This document shows, piece by piece, positions 49,996-57,989 of a stretch of DNA of 58,409 nucleotides. The translations under genes and the position numbers were made by a program. Under the pieces are notes generated by a model. That model did not search any database. It worked only from the letters and a program-made list of their open reading frames with translations, and was not told the DNA's origin. Source of the DNA: Candidatus Gastranaerophilales bacterium (GTDB taxonomy: Bacteria > Cyanobacteriota > Vampirovibrionia > Gastranaerophilales > Gastranaerophilaceae); contig CALURK010000010.1 of NCBI GenBank assembly GCA_944323165.1, positions 1-58,409 on the forward strand. The letters are read 5' to 3'. The first letter of the stretch is position 1, and the number at the start of each line of letters is the position of its first letter.

Positions 49996-51819
49996 ATGGA
50001 AAAGAACAACAAACACTACAACGTTATTGCTAACATAGTAAAAGAGAATAAAAAATATCCTGGATTAGAAGCTATTCTTGATGAGATTATAGATGATGTT
50101 TATTCGCATTCAGAAGTTATTTTAAATACTGTAACGAATGAAAGCGTTGTAAATGCGTATTTAGAAAAAGTTGTATCGACATCAATAATCACAGTACCCA
50201 AAAAATTAGGGTATCACCCGAATACTATATCTAGAGAATCAAATAATAACTCCCTTAATAGAGATATCGATAAGACTCTTATTGATAAAATGATAAATGG
50301 TGTAGATTCTAATAGTAATGAAAATACGAAGATATCAAATGACAAATTGATTGAGCCTCCACTTTCAGAATCTGCAGAAAGTTCTTATATAAGTGAAGAT
50401 GAACCAGAAAATATTTCAGATCTATCATTGTCAGACGATGACATTGCAATTGATTTAAGTGATACACAAGAGGTATCAAATGATAAAGAAGATGAAAGCA
50501 CAAATACTGAAACGACGTCAAGTGATAATGACGAACTAATATTTACGGAAACAACAGATATTGCTTCAGATTTTGTTGATACAACAGAGGATAAATCTTA
50601 TAACATTCAAGAAAATACTGATGATACTATTGAAGGAAACAGTGACCTCATTGACTTAGAAAGTTTCACCACAGAGGATACTTCTGAAGTGTTTGAGATA
50701 GAACATAATCAGCAAGAAGAAAGTGAAAATATTGAAGAATACCATTCTGACAATATAATTGATTTAGGTCAATGTAACGATAACGAAAATACCGCAACAG
50801 AGGAAGTCGTTACGGAAGAAGAATTCGCCGATAATGATGATGTGATTGATCTAAGCCAGTGTAATAATAACGAAAATACCGCAACAGAGGAAGTCGTTAC
50901 GGAAGAAGAATTCGCCGATAATGATGATGTGATTGATCTAAGCCAGTGTAATAATAACGAAAATAGCGAAACTGAGGAAGTCATCACAGAAGAAGAAATT
51001 GCTGATAGTGATGATATGATTGATCTAAATAATTATACTGATCTAGATGATAATAACAATTTAGAACCTGATATTGAAATATCTGACACAACTGATACTA
51101 TAATCAACCATGAAATGGATATTATAGAGCAGACTGCAGAAGTAAGTCTGCCTGAAGAAGAACGTTCTACAGAAGATACATCATCAATTAATGATGTTAG
51201 AGTTGAATCAGAAGAGGGTTCTGATAATGATTCAGTTACAACCTCCTTGTCTGCTCCTATAATAGAAGAACCAAATGAGATAAAAGAAAGTGATAATGAA
51301 CAAGAGATGTTCTTAACCACAGAAGATGATAATGAAGTTTTAGACGGAGATTTATCGTTAGGTGATGATTTAGATATCGACTTTAATGAGGAAGTTTCTT
51401 TAGACGATGATTTGGATAATCTTGATCAAAATTTGTTAGAAGAGGCTCCAAACGATGTATTAGAAATAGAAAATGTAACTGATGAATTATTGGATGACAA
51501 CACTGTTACAAATGAAGCAAATACAAATACAAATACAAATACAAATACAAATGCGAATAGTGATAATAGTTTTGTACCTATAGATTATTCAAAATTTAAT
51601 TATACCCCTGACACAGACTCAATAATTGATAATATAGATGCAAATTCCATAGCAAAAGACATATACGAACTTGCAAATAGAAATCCGAATCTGGATATAA
51701 TACAAATATACAATTTGAAGTATAAAGAAAAGGAAACTATACCAAAAATCGCCACTGAATTACAAATAAGCGAGGCGCAGGTAATAGAAGCTTTAAACGA
51801 AATTATTGCAGTTATATAA
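49996..51819 (+). CDS. Acidic repeat protein with C-terminal helix-turn-helix
   Basis: 607 aa, not recognised. A small N-terminal domain (1-~75) precedes ~450 residues of Asp/Glu/Asn/Ser/Thr low complexity, including three 29-aa repeats around VIDLSQCNNNENTATEEV (~264-350) and an (NT)5 stretch (~510-520). The final ~60 residues (SIAKDIYELANRNPNLDII; ETIPKIATELQISEAQVIEAL) look like a sigma-region-4/HTH fold. Highly acidic overall. AGAGAG precedes the ATG; it follows the 48140 gene by 23 nt and precedes the ATPase gene by 12 nt. A regulatory scaffold is possible. Confidence 0.65.
   Translation: MEKNNKHYNVIANIVKENKKYPGLEAILDEIIDDVYSHSEVILNTVTNESVVNAYLEKVVSTSIITVPKKLGYHPNTISRESNNNSLNRDIDKTLIDKMINGVDSNSNENTKISNDKLIEPPLSESAESSYISEDEPENISDLSLSDDDIAIDLSDTQEVSNDKEDESTNTETTSSDNDELIFTETTDIASDFVDTTEDKSYNIQENTDDTIEGNSDLIDLESFTTEDTSEVFEIEHNQQEESENIEEYHSDNIIDLGQCNDNENTATEEVVTEEEFADNDDVIDLSQCNNNENTATEEVVTEEEFADNDDVIDLSQCNNNENSETEEVITEEEIADSDDMIDLNNYTDLDDNNNLEPDIEISDTTDTIINHEMDIIEQTAEVSLPEEERSTEDTSSINDVRVESEEGSDNDSVTTSLSAPIIEEPNEIKESDNEQEMFLTTEDDNEVLDGDLSLGDDLDIDFNEEVSLDDDLDNLDQNLLEEAPNDVLEIENVTDELLDDNTVTNEANTNTNTNTNTNANSDNSFVPIDYSKFNYTPDTDSIIDNIDANSIAKDIYELANRNPNLDIIQIYNLKYKEKETIPKIATELQISEAQVIEALNEIIAVI
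50784..51044 (+). repeat. 87-bp in-frame tandem repeat, three units
   Basis: Units begin at 50784, 50871 and 50958. Units 1 and 2 are identical over all 87 bp; unit 3 is diverged. Each encodes 29 residues with a VIDLSQC-type motif followed by a Glu-rich stretch. Identity of two units implies recent expansion. Confidence 0.95.
51523..51552 (+). repeat. Hexanucleotide ACAAAT repeat, five units
   Basis: Five perfect in-frame ACAAAT units encoding Asn-Thr pairs, flanked by GCAAAT and GCGAAT. Gain or loss of units would change linker length without breaking the frame. Confidence 0.95.
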
Positions 51820-51831
51820 GGACTTTTATCC

Positions 51832-54777
51832 ATGCAATGTCCCAAATGTAAAAATGAAATAGATGACAACTCTTTAAGATGCAGTTTTTGCGGAGCAAAA
51901 GTCGCATCAGTTTGTAAGAGCTGCGGGACGATTAATTCTATAACCTCAACAGAATGCAGTGGCTGCCATAAAATTTTAATAAAAATTTGTAGTGAATGCG
52001 GTGCAGCCAATTTACCTGACGCAAAGTCTTGCAGAAAATGTGGTATAGAGTTTGTTAAGCCAAAAGTTAACACCTCTAAGCTTGAATATTCTGCCAATAA
52101 GAGTTCACAACAAAAAGTAAAAACAAAATTACTGGATGCAATAAAAGATGCAGACACAAGCATAATAACAATAAGCGGCGAGAGTGGTATTGGAAAAAAT
52201 ATGGTTCTCAGATATACCATAAATGAACTTAAAAGTGCCAAGTTGATATGGTTATTAGGTAGCTGTACTCAAGTGACCCAATTATCGCCATTCGGCTTCT
52301 TCCAAGATATGTTATTAACATTTTTCAATGTAAATAATTTTTGCCCTGATACTTTGCAGCTAAAAAAAAATTCAATAAAGTTTTTTAAACAAGATTTTCC
52401 AACATTAACAAATCCAGAAATACTTGATTTATTAAATTTTTTATATCCTGAAACATTGGATAAATATGAAAATATATATAAAAATAAAGCCAAAATGTTT
52501 GTAGTAATGAAAAAAGTAATACTTACTATAATAGAAAAAATGAAGGCTGTTTTTATAATAGATAACTTCGAAAATATAGATGGAATGTCTTTTGATTTTC
52601 TTGAAGAATTGTTAAAAGATGAATATGTTCTTGAAAGATGCAAATTCATTCTCATTTCCAGTATATCGCGTCCTGGGCTTGGTTGTATAACATCTCCATT
52701 ACTTACAGAGAATAATTATACAGACCTTACAATAGCTCCTTTTACAAAAAATCAAGTTGAAATATTAATAAACCAGTATAATGACGTAAATGTAGGAGAA
52801 GATTTTGTAAACCTTGCATATAAGGTATCTTCAGGTAACCCTGCAATCGTAGAACAGATGGTTCTTTTACATAAAGATATTGTAAAAAATAAGCTAAAAC
52901 ATATTCAATATAGCTCTATTGACAACATAATTGACTCACGTCTTTTGCTACTAAAACAGGAAGATTATAGCGCATACAGAATGCTAGTTGCAATGTCTAT
53001 ATTGGGATATAAATTTTATCCGGCAATGCTTGAACATTTTGACAATAATAGTCCGGAAGAATTTGAAAGAATTATTGAAACCTTGACTCAAAAAGGGTTT
53101 ATAGAACAAATTAATAATTTATCTTTTGAATTTAAGAGTTACCAGATCTGGAAGATTCTTGTTTGTATAATAAAAAATGATGATAATTTAACAGAAAATT
53201 TGAGCCAATTATATGAGCTTCTCAGCATATACAAGCAATCCTCTGTTGCACTTATTGGATATATAGTTCAACAATTAAATAATGAACAACAAGCATTTGA
53301 TATTTGGACTCTGTTAATGAAACAATCTTCGTATATCGGAGATATTGGGCTTTACATAATTTCTCAGAAACAGGCTTTAAAGCTGATTGAAAACAAGACA
53401 GATTTAATGTCACAAAAAATCAAAAAAAACATATATACTCGTGTCGGAAAGCTTTTAGAGCCAATTGATCCTGATAAAGCTTTCACTTATTTACAAAATG
53501 CAATTATGATGCTAGAAGATAATGCTGAGTATGAACATATAGAACTTTTGGGATACTTAGCCTCTAGTGCAATGAAAAAAGGGAATTATTGGGGCGTTAT
53601 CGAATGCACCAATAGCGTACTTAGTAAAATACCTGAAGAACAGGAATTAGAATGCGCCCTTGTAAAATCAAAGCAAATTCGTCCTCTTTTAAAACTCGGA
53701 AACTATGGACAAGTTATTAATTTAATTGATACAGAAATTAAGCCAGTAATGGAAAAATATCTTACTAAGGGGAAAAATACACCAGTTATAAAAATCCAAA
53801 ATTTATTTGACCTATGGCTGGAAATGTATTTTGATTTAGCAGAAGCTTTGACTTTTCAAGGTGATAATCGAATGTTTGAAGTTATTAAGGTTATCTTTGA
53901 CATAATAGAACGTAATCAAATAAAAGAAGCTTCCAAAAACTGCAAAGCTAGTTTGGCTCTAGCACTTGCAAATACAATAAAAGGTGACATAAAAACTTCT
54001 ATAAAAATTCTTGATGACATTTTAAAAGAATATTCTTTGGATACTATGGATACTTTCATAATTTCCAGATGGAATTTTATTGATATTATAAATAAATTCA
54101 TAGAAAAAGATTATAATAGCTTGTATACAGAGCTATTTAACGTCGTTGCATACGCAAACAACGTAAATGATAATTTTTCAAAAAATATCTTGAAAACCCT
54201 TTTAGCAAAGATGTTTAAGGATAAAAACGAAAATAAGAAAGCTTTGGAAATATTAGAGGAACAAGTTGCGTATTTTGCGAAAGAAAAGATTGCAACAGGA
54301 GTTTTACTTTCTTGGTATTTAATAGCAGAAACACGCTTAATAACAAACGGAACTCAATTTGCTCTTGATATTGCAACAAAAGCTTTAGATATAGCACAAG
54401 GGCCTAGTATAAATAACTATTATTTTATTTCTCTATATAACAAATTAATTGGCGAAATTTATATGGCAAAACAAGATTTCGATTCTGCAAAAGTTTATAT
54501 AGAAAAATCCATCTTCGTATCAAAACAGTTTGACCTGGAAGAATTGTTAGTAAAGGGATACCTCGCATATGCAAAACTATACCAAGAACTTGCACTTCCA
54601 AAATCATCATTGAGATCAAACTATATAAAACAATCAATCAAGATGTTCCAATTAGCCAAAAGTGTAAGTATAGTTTCATCACACCAATACTTACAAAAAC
54701 TTATAAAAGAAGAGCTTTCAGTTTTAACCTCATTCTGTAAGCTAAATGGTATTACTATAAAGAAAACTTCTAAGTAA
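51832..54777 (+). CDS. Triple zinc-ribbon STAND-type P-loop protein
   Basis: 981 aa. Three consecutive CxxC...CxxC zinc ribbons (Cys3/6/17/20, 28/31/42/45, 53/56/67/70) lead a linker into an AAA_16/STAND-like NTPase: P-loop GESGIGKN (116-123), where the usual Ser/Thr after Lys122 is Asn, and Walker-B-like FIIDNFENID (241-250), where the second acidic residue is Asn. The remaining ~600 residues are helical, TPR-like (AFTYLQNAIMMLED; DFDSAKVYIEKSIFVSK). No cyclase, protease or nuclease effector is seen. AAGGA precedes the ATG. Last gene of the operon; overlaps the convergent 54770 gene by 8 bp. Confidence 0.75.
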   Translation: MQCPKCKNEIDDNSLRCSFCGAKVASVCKSCGTINSITSTECSGCHKILIKICSECGAANLPDAKSCRKCGIEFVKPKVNTSKLEYSANKSSQQKVKTKLLDAIKDADTSIITISGESGIGKNMVLRYTINELKSAKLIWLLGSCTQVTQLSPFGFFQDMLLTFFNVNNFCPDTLQLKKNSIKFFKQDFPTLTNPEILDLLNFLYPETLDKYENIYKNKAKMFVVMKKVILTIIEKMKAVFIIDNFENIDGMSFDFLEELLKDEYVLERCKFILISSISRPGLGCITSPLLTENNYTDLTIAPFTKNQVEILINQYNDVNVGEDFVNLAYKVSSGNPAIVEQMVLLHKDIVKNKLKHIQYSSIDNIIDSRLLLLKQEDYSAYRMLVAMSILGYKFYPAMLEHFDNNSPEEFERIIETLTQKGFIEQINNLSFEFKSYQIWKILVCIIKNDDNLTENLSQLYELLSIYKQSSVALIGYIVQQLNNEQQAFDIWTLLMKQSSYIGDIGLYIISQKQALKLIENKTDLMSQKIKKNIYTRVGKLLEPIDPDKAFTYLQNAIMMLEDNAEYEHIELLGYLASSAMKKGNYWGVIECTNSVLSKIPEEQELECALVKSKQIRPLLKLGNYGQVINLIDTEIKPVMEKYLTKGKNTPVIKIQNLFDLWLEMYFDLAEALTFQGDNRMFEVIKVIFDIIERNQIKEASKNCKASLALALANTIKGDIKTSIKILDDILKEYSLDTMDTFIISRWNFIDIINKFIEKDYNSLYTELFNVVAYANNVNDNFSKNILKTLLAKMFKDKNENKKALEILEEQVAYFAKEKIATGVLLSWYLIAETRLITNGTQFALDIATKALDIAQGPSINNYYFISLYNKLIGEIYMAKQDFDSAKVYIEKSIFVSKQFDLEELLVKGYLAYAKLYQELALPKSSLRSNYIKQSIKMFQLAKSVSIVSSHQYLQKLIKEELSVLTSFCKLNGITIKKTSK

Positions 54778-55336
54778 CATAGTCATCAGGATTTCCTGAA
54801 TAGTCAGCAATTACACCTTCTTCTGAAGGAACATCTTGAATAGCTTCATAATCTTTTACAGATGCTCTATACGCTAAAGCTCGTTTATTAATTTCGTCAA
54901 TAGCCATAGGTCCTGTTAAAACTTCCAGAACATCTCCATTTTTGTCATATACTTTTAGTCTTGGAATTTCTACTCCAGAAGGGGTCTTAAATCCCATAAG
55001 TGAGATTTTTCCAAACTCACCAAAACCATCTTTAATTTCATAATAAATTTCTTTTAAATTTTCGTTATCAAGACAAGATAAAGCTACATTATTAGAAGTT
55101 TCTCTCTGAATCCAATCTTGAACAATTTTAGTTTCTTCTATCAACTCTAATAATTGTTTCCTTGAAGCGTCTATTCTTCTAAAAAAAGGATCGCCACCTC
55201 TGCCTACTGCAGTTGGCCCTTTTTCTCTAGGAGCATGAATTCTATATTGTGATTCATCAATAATTTTTCCACCGGAATTATTTACCTGCGGTTGTATATT
55301 TTGATTTTTATTATCGTTCAAACTATCATCTGCCAT
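54770..55336 (-). CDS. Orphan soluble protein
   Basis: 188 aa, not recognised. A polar N-terminus (SLNDNKNQNIQPQVNNSGGK) is followed by IHAPREKGPTAVGRGGDPFF, a helix (RIDASRKQLLELIEETKIVQ) and an alpha/beta C-terminal half (ISLMGFKTPSGVEIPRLKVY). No signal peptide or membrane segment. A good AAGGAG site precedes the ATG. Its 3' end overlaps the zinc-ribbon P-loop gene by 8 bp. Confidence 0.65.
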   Translation of the reverse strand: MADDSLNDNKNQNIQPQVNNSGGKIIDESQYRIHAPREKGPTAVGRGGDPFFRRIDASRKQLLELIEETKIVQDWIQRETSNNVALSCLDNENLKEIYYEIKDGFGEFGKISLMGFKTPSGVEIPRLKVYDKNGDVLEVLTGPMAIDEINKRALAYRASVKDYEAIQDVPSEEGVIADYSGNPDDYVT

Positions 55337-55403
55337 TTTATGAACTCCTTATATCTTGTTTTACGGCATAAATATTTAAAACTTTAATCTTTTTGAAGAA
55401 AAC

Positions 55404-55432
55404 TTTACAAAGATTTACAAACGAAGTATTAT
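55404..55432 (+). promoter_or_regulatory. Promoter abutting rnpA (leaderless)
   Basis: TTTACA (55404-55409), exact 17-bp spacer, TATTAT (55427-55432). Placing the last -10 base at -7 puts +1 on the A of the rnpA ATG at 55439. No ribosome site is visible. Confidence 0.65.
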
Positions 55433-55438
55433 CATATT

Positions 55439-55783
55439 ATGTTACCAAGGGAATTAAGATTAAAAAAACGAAGTGCATTTAAAGCAACATATAAGACAGG
55501 AACATCTTTTTATCAAGATGGTATCACAATGGTTTGCGGACGAATAAATAGGGATAACACCCCTACAAAGATTGGATTTGTTGTAAGCAAGAAAATACAC
55601 AAAAGAGCTGTTAGGAGAAATAGAATAAAAAGATTAATGAGAGAAAGCTACCGTTTAATAGTTAAAAGGCAAGGTTTTCATTCGAAATATATGTCAGCTA
55701 TTTTTGTTGCATCATCAAAGTTACTCTATAAAAATTTTAGCTATATAAACACTTCTATAACAAAACTAGCGAGTAAATTATGA
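55439..55783 (+). CDS. rnpA: Ribonuclease P protein component
   Basis: 114 aa. It helps the RNase P RNA process tRNA 5' ends. The RNR signature KRAVRRNRIKRLMRESYR (~58-75) and an N-terminal PRELRLKKRSAFKATYKTG are diagnostic. Unusually there is no rpmH upstream and no yidD/yidC downstream; instead it overlaps an unknown gene by ATGA (4 nt). The promoter predicts a leaderless transcript. Confidence 0.95.
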   Translation: MLPRELRLKKRSAFKATYKTGTSFYQDGITMVCGRINRDNTPTKIGFVVSKKIHKRAVRRNRIKRLMRESYRLIVKRQGFHSKYMSAIFVASSKLLYKNFSYINTSITKLASKL

Positions 55784-56337
55784 TAGACGGAATAATAACT
55801 CCCAGACTTAGAGATATTGACTATCTTGCACCATCAGCGCCTTATCCGGCTGTTCCATCAGGTTTAACGGTTCACCAAAGCTCAATTTACAGATATTCAA
55901 TACCAACCGACGAACAACCGACTCTTACAATACAAAATTATATCCCCGACTACAACGGTAATTTTATTAAACCAGGGCACTATGAGCTTGCACTTTCTGA
56001 TGATAAAGAGTTTTTGTATTTAATAGAATCAAATGATTTAGTTGCAGTAATTCCTGTATTTAAGATTGATGAAAATGAAAAAGAGTTGAAACTTTATTAT
56101 GAAAGCAAGAAAGAGCTTAGCAAAGAGGATAAGCAAAAATTGGCAAAGAAAAAAAGGAAAGAAAAATTCCAGAAAATTATAGATGCGAAATATGCCAAAA
56201 CAGGAGCTACACCGCCTCAAGAATATATTTATATGGATGCAAGTATAGACTATATAAAAGAGGGGGGATATTACCTAATAAAATATGAAAAAGGCTTTAT
56301 TAGAGCTTGGGGAGCAATAAAAGTTAAGTCTGAATAA
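55780..56337 (+). CDS. Unknown protein coupled to rnpA
   Basis: 185 aa, not recognised. An N-terminal Pro-rich region (YLAPSAPYPAVPSGLTVHQS), a beta-rich middle (YELALSDDKEFLYLIESNDL), a strongly basic Lys helix (~103-130, SKEDKQKLAKKKRKEKFQKI) and a final beta segment (GYYLIKYEKGFIRAWGAIKV). No membrane or signal sequence. It starts inside the rnpA stop (ATGA), so its translation is coupled to RNase P protein. The Lys helix might bind nucleic acid, but this is inference. Confidence 0.65.
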   Translation: MIDGIITPRLRDIDYLAPSAPYPAVPSGLTVHQSSIYRYSIPTDEQPTLTIQNYIPDYNGNFIKPGHYELALSDDKEFLYLIESNDLVAVIPVFKIDENEKELKLYYESKKELSKEDKQKLAKKKRKEKFQKIIDAKYAKTGATPPQEYIYMDASIDYIKEGGYYLIKYEKGFIRAWGAIKVKSE

Positions 56338-56339
56338 CC

Positions 56340-56368
56340 TTGTGTAAAATAAAAATTTTTTATATAAT
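56340..56368 (+). promoter_or_regulatory. Promoter abutting the mlaD-like gene (near-leaderless)
   Basis: TTGTGT (56340-56345), exact 17-bp spacer, perfect TATAAT (56363-56368). +1 is expected near 56375, three bases before the ATG at 56378. No ribosome site is visible. Confidence 0.6.
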
Positions 56369-56377
56369 AGACCTAAT

Positions 56378-57052
56378 ATGAGCGAGCAAAAAAATGAACA
56401 CAATACATTTTATATAACGCATAGAATTGAGCTACTTATATGGCTTATTATAATATTAATAGTGGTTTCTATTGCAACAGTAATTCAAAATAATAATCAA
56501 CAAAAAGATAATGATTATACAATTTTCATGAATGATGTAGACGGTTTAATTGAAGGTTCTCCTGTAAGAATGATGGGAATTGAAGTCGGGTACATAACTA
56601 AAATCAAACCAACTAATGAAGAAGTTTACATAAAATTTTTAATAACAGATAAAACTGTTACTATCCCACAGGGGACTGTAGCTACGGTAGAATTTAACGG
56701 AATGGCAGGTTCGAAATCTTTAGAATTATATTTACCGGATCAAACAACCTACATAGATAAAAATGTTCCAATCCTAACCGTTAATCCTCCAAAACGATTG
56801 CACGATGCAGCAGGACTCTTAAGCGATATGTTTGATAAGTTAAGTTCTATTATTTATACTTCATCTTCATTTGGAAATAAAATTCAATTTATAGATTTGC
56901 CAACAACAAGTGATCAAGAAAATGTCGTTAAATTTCTAGATTATGCGGACAATATTGTTAGTGAAACAGACAAAAAAGCTAATAATTTAAACAAAAAACT
57001 TACAGAATATAAAAACAACAAAGAGGCTAAAAATGATACCAGAACAAAGTAA
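56378..57052 (+). CDS. MCE/MlaD family protein
   Basis: 224 aa. An N-terminal membrane anchor (~18-38, LLIWLIIILIVVSIATVI) is followed by one MCE domain (~46-120) with NDVDGLIEGSPVRMMGIEVG and TVEFNGMAGSKSLELYLP. MCE proteins form lipid-carrying rings between inner and outer membranes. The tail is helical (NNLNKKLTEYKNNKEAK). No mlaE permease or mlaF ATPase is adjacent; the next gene is upp, overlapping by 20 nt. It supports a two-membrane envelope. Confidence 0.88.
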   Translation: MSEQKNEHNTFYITHRIELLIWLIIILIVVSIATVIQNNNQQKDNDYTIFMNDVDGLIEGSPVRMMGIEVGYITKIKPTNEEVYIKFLITDKTVTIPQGTVATVEFNGMAGSKSLELYLPDQTTYIDKNVPILTVNPPKRLHDAAGLLSDMFDKLSSIIYTSSSFGNKIQFIDLPTTSDQENVVKFLDYADNIVSETDKKANNLNKKLTEYKNNKEAKNDTRTK

Positions 57053-57689
57053 TTTAAAAATAATAACAAATCCTATAGTTAATCAGAGTTTGTGCACAAT
57101 GCGTAATAAAAACACAGATACAGAAGGGGTAAGATTGGCCGCAAGAAAACTTACCAGAATTTTATTGTATGAAGCAACTAAAAATTTGCCTCAAAAAGAT
57201 GTAGAAATTGAAACTCCACTGGAAAAATTTAAAACTAAGACAATAAACCCTGATATTACAATAATAATTTCACCAATACTAAGAGCCGGATTAATATTTA
57301 CAGATGAAGCTGTAGATATACTTCCTCAAGCAACAATAAGACATATCGGAATGTACAGAGATGAAAAGACTTTAAAACCAGTTTGGTACTATAATAAAGT
57401 TCCTATGCCGTTTGATAATCCGATGAATTATTATGTATATATAACTGACCCAATGTTAGCTACAGGAAATTCTTTGACAGAAGCTATTAAATTATATGTA
57501 GATAAAGGTATTCCTGAAAGCAACATTTGCTGTGTTTGTATGATTTCTGCACCTGACGGCATAAACAAGGTATTTAGCAATTATCCAGATGTAACATTAA
57601 TTGTAGCAGCTGTAGATTCACACCTGAATGAACACGGATACATTGTACCGGGTATGGGTGATGCCGGGGATAGAATTTTTAATACATAA
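57033..57689 (+). CDS. upp: Uracil phosphoribosyltransferase
   Basis: 218 aa. It salvages uracil to UMP with PRPP. Characteristic segments: MRNKNTDTEGVRLAARKLTR, ISPILRAGLIFTDEAVDILP, the PRPP loop ITDPMLATGNSLTEAI (~145-160) and the uracil-binding HGYIVPGMGDAGDRIFNT at the C-terminus. AGAGG lies ahead of the ATG, within the MCE gene. Confidence 0.96.
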   Translation: MIPEQSNLKIITNPIVNQSLCTMRNKNTDTEGVRLAARKLTRILLYEATKNLPQKDVEIETPLEKFKTKTINPDITIIISPILRAGLIFTDEAVDILPQATIRHIGMYRDEKTLKPVWYYNKVPMPFDNPMNYYVYITDPMLATGNSLTEAIKLYVDKGIPESNICCVCMISAPDGINKVFSNYPDVTLIVAAVDSHLNEHGYIVPGMGDAGDRIFNT

Positions 57690-57709
57690 ATTTTAAATTG
57701 GAAAATATA

Positions 57710-57737
57710 TTGAAGCTTTTTCTAAAATACGTATTAT
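57710..57737 (+). promoter_or_regulatory. Promoter abutting the LuxR-type gene (near-leaderless)
   Basis: TTGAAG (57710-57715), 16-bp spacer, TATTAT (57732-57737). +1 is expected near 57744 and the ATG is at 57747. No ribosome site is visible. Confidence 0.5.
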
Positions 57738-57746
57738 GATATTTAT

Positions 57747-57989
57747 ATGAATGATATAAATGTCTTGACTCAAAGAGAGAAAAAAGTTTTAGCCTTGATT
57801 ATTGAAGGTAAAAGTAATCCGGAAATAGCTGATGCGTTGGTAATTTCAACGCATACAGTGAAGGCACATATTGAGAGCCTTTACCGAAAACTTGGCGTGC
57901 ATAACAAAGTTCAAGCTGCAGTTTATGCTGTATTAAATAATATTCTGGAAGAATCAACGCCTAAAATTTTCCTGAAAAACAAATCTTAG
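57747..57989 (+). CDS. Stand-alone LuxR/GerE-type HTH regulator
   Basis: 80 aa, consisting of one GerE helix-turn-helix and short ends: LTQREKKVLALIIEGKSNPE, then IADALVISTHTVKAHIESLY with the usual recognition-helix pattern, RKLGVHNKVQAAVYA. There is no receiver, autoinducer or PAS domain. Small single-domain members such as PedR occur in cyanobacteria, so this may be a redox or state-responsive regulator, but that link is by length and architecture only. It overlaps the convergent LOG gene by 29 bp. Confidence 0.88.
   Translation: MNDINVLTQREKKVLALIIEGKSNPEIADALVISTHTVKAHIESLYRKLGVHNKVQAAVYAVLNNILEESTPKIFLKNKS

Noticed and set aside
49225-50016. Long antisense open frame (263 aa) across the acidic membrane-protein gene
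   Set aside because: GAA/GAT-rich coding on the plus strand leaves few antisense stops. The predicted protein is a Ser/Phe-rich shadow with no ribosome site.
50784-51044. CRISPR array
   Set aside because: The repeats are contiguous without spacers, in frame, and encode a continuous protein.
51600-52241. Antisense open frame (213 aa) across the 49996/51832 junction
   Set aside because: It overlaps two better-supported genes; its Leu/Ser-rich composition is that of a shadow frame.
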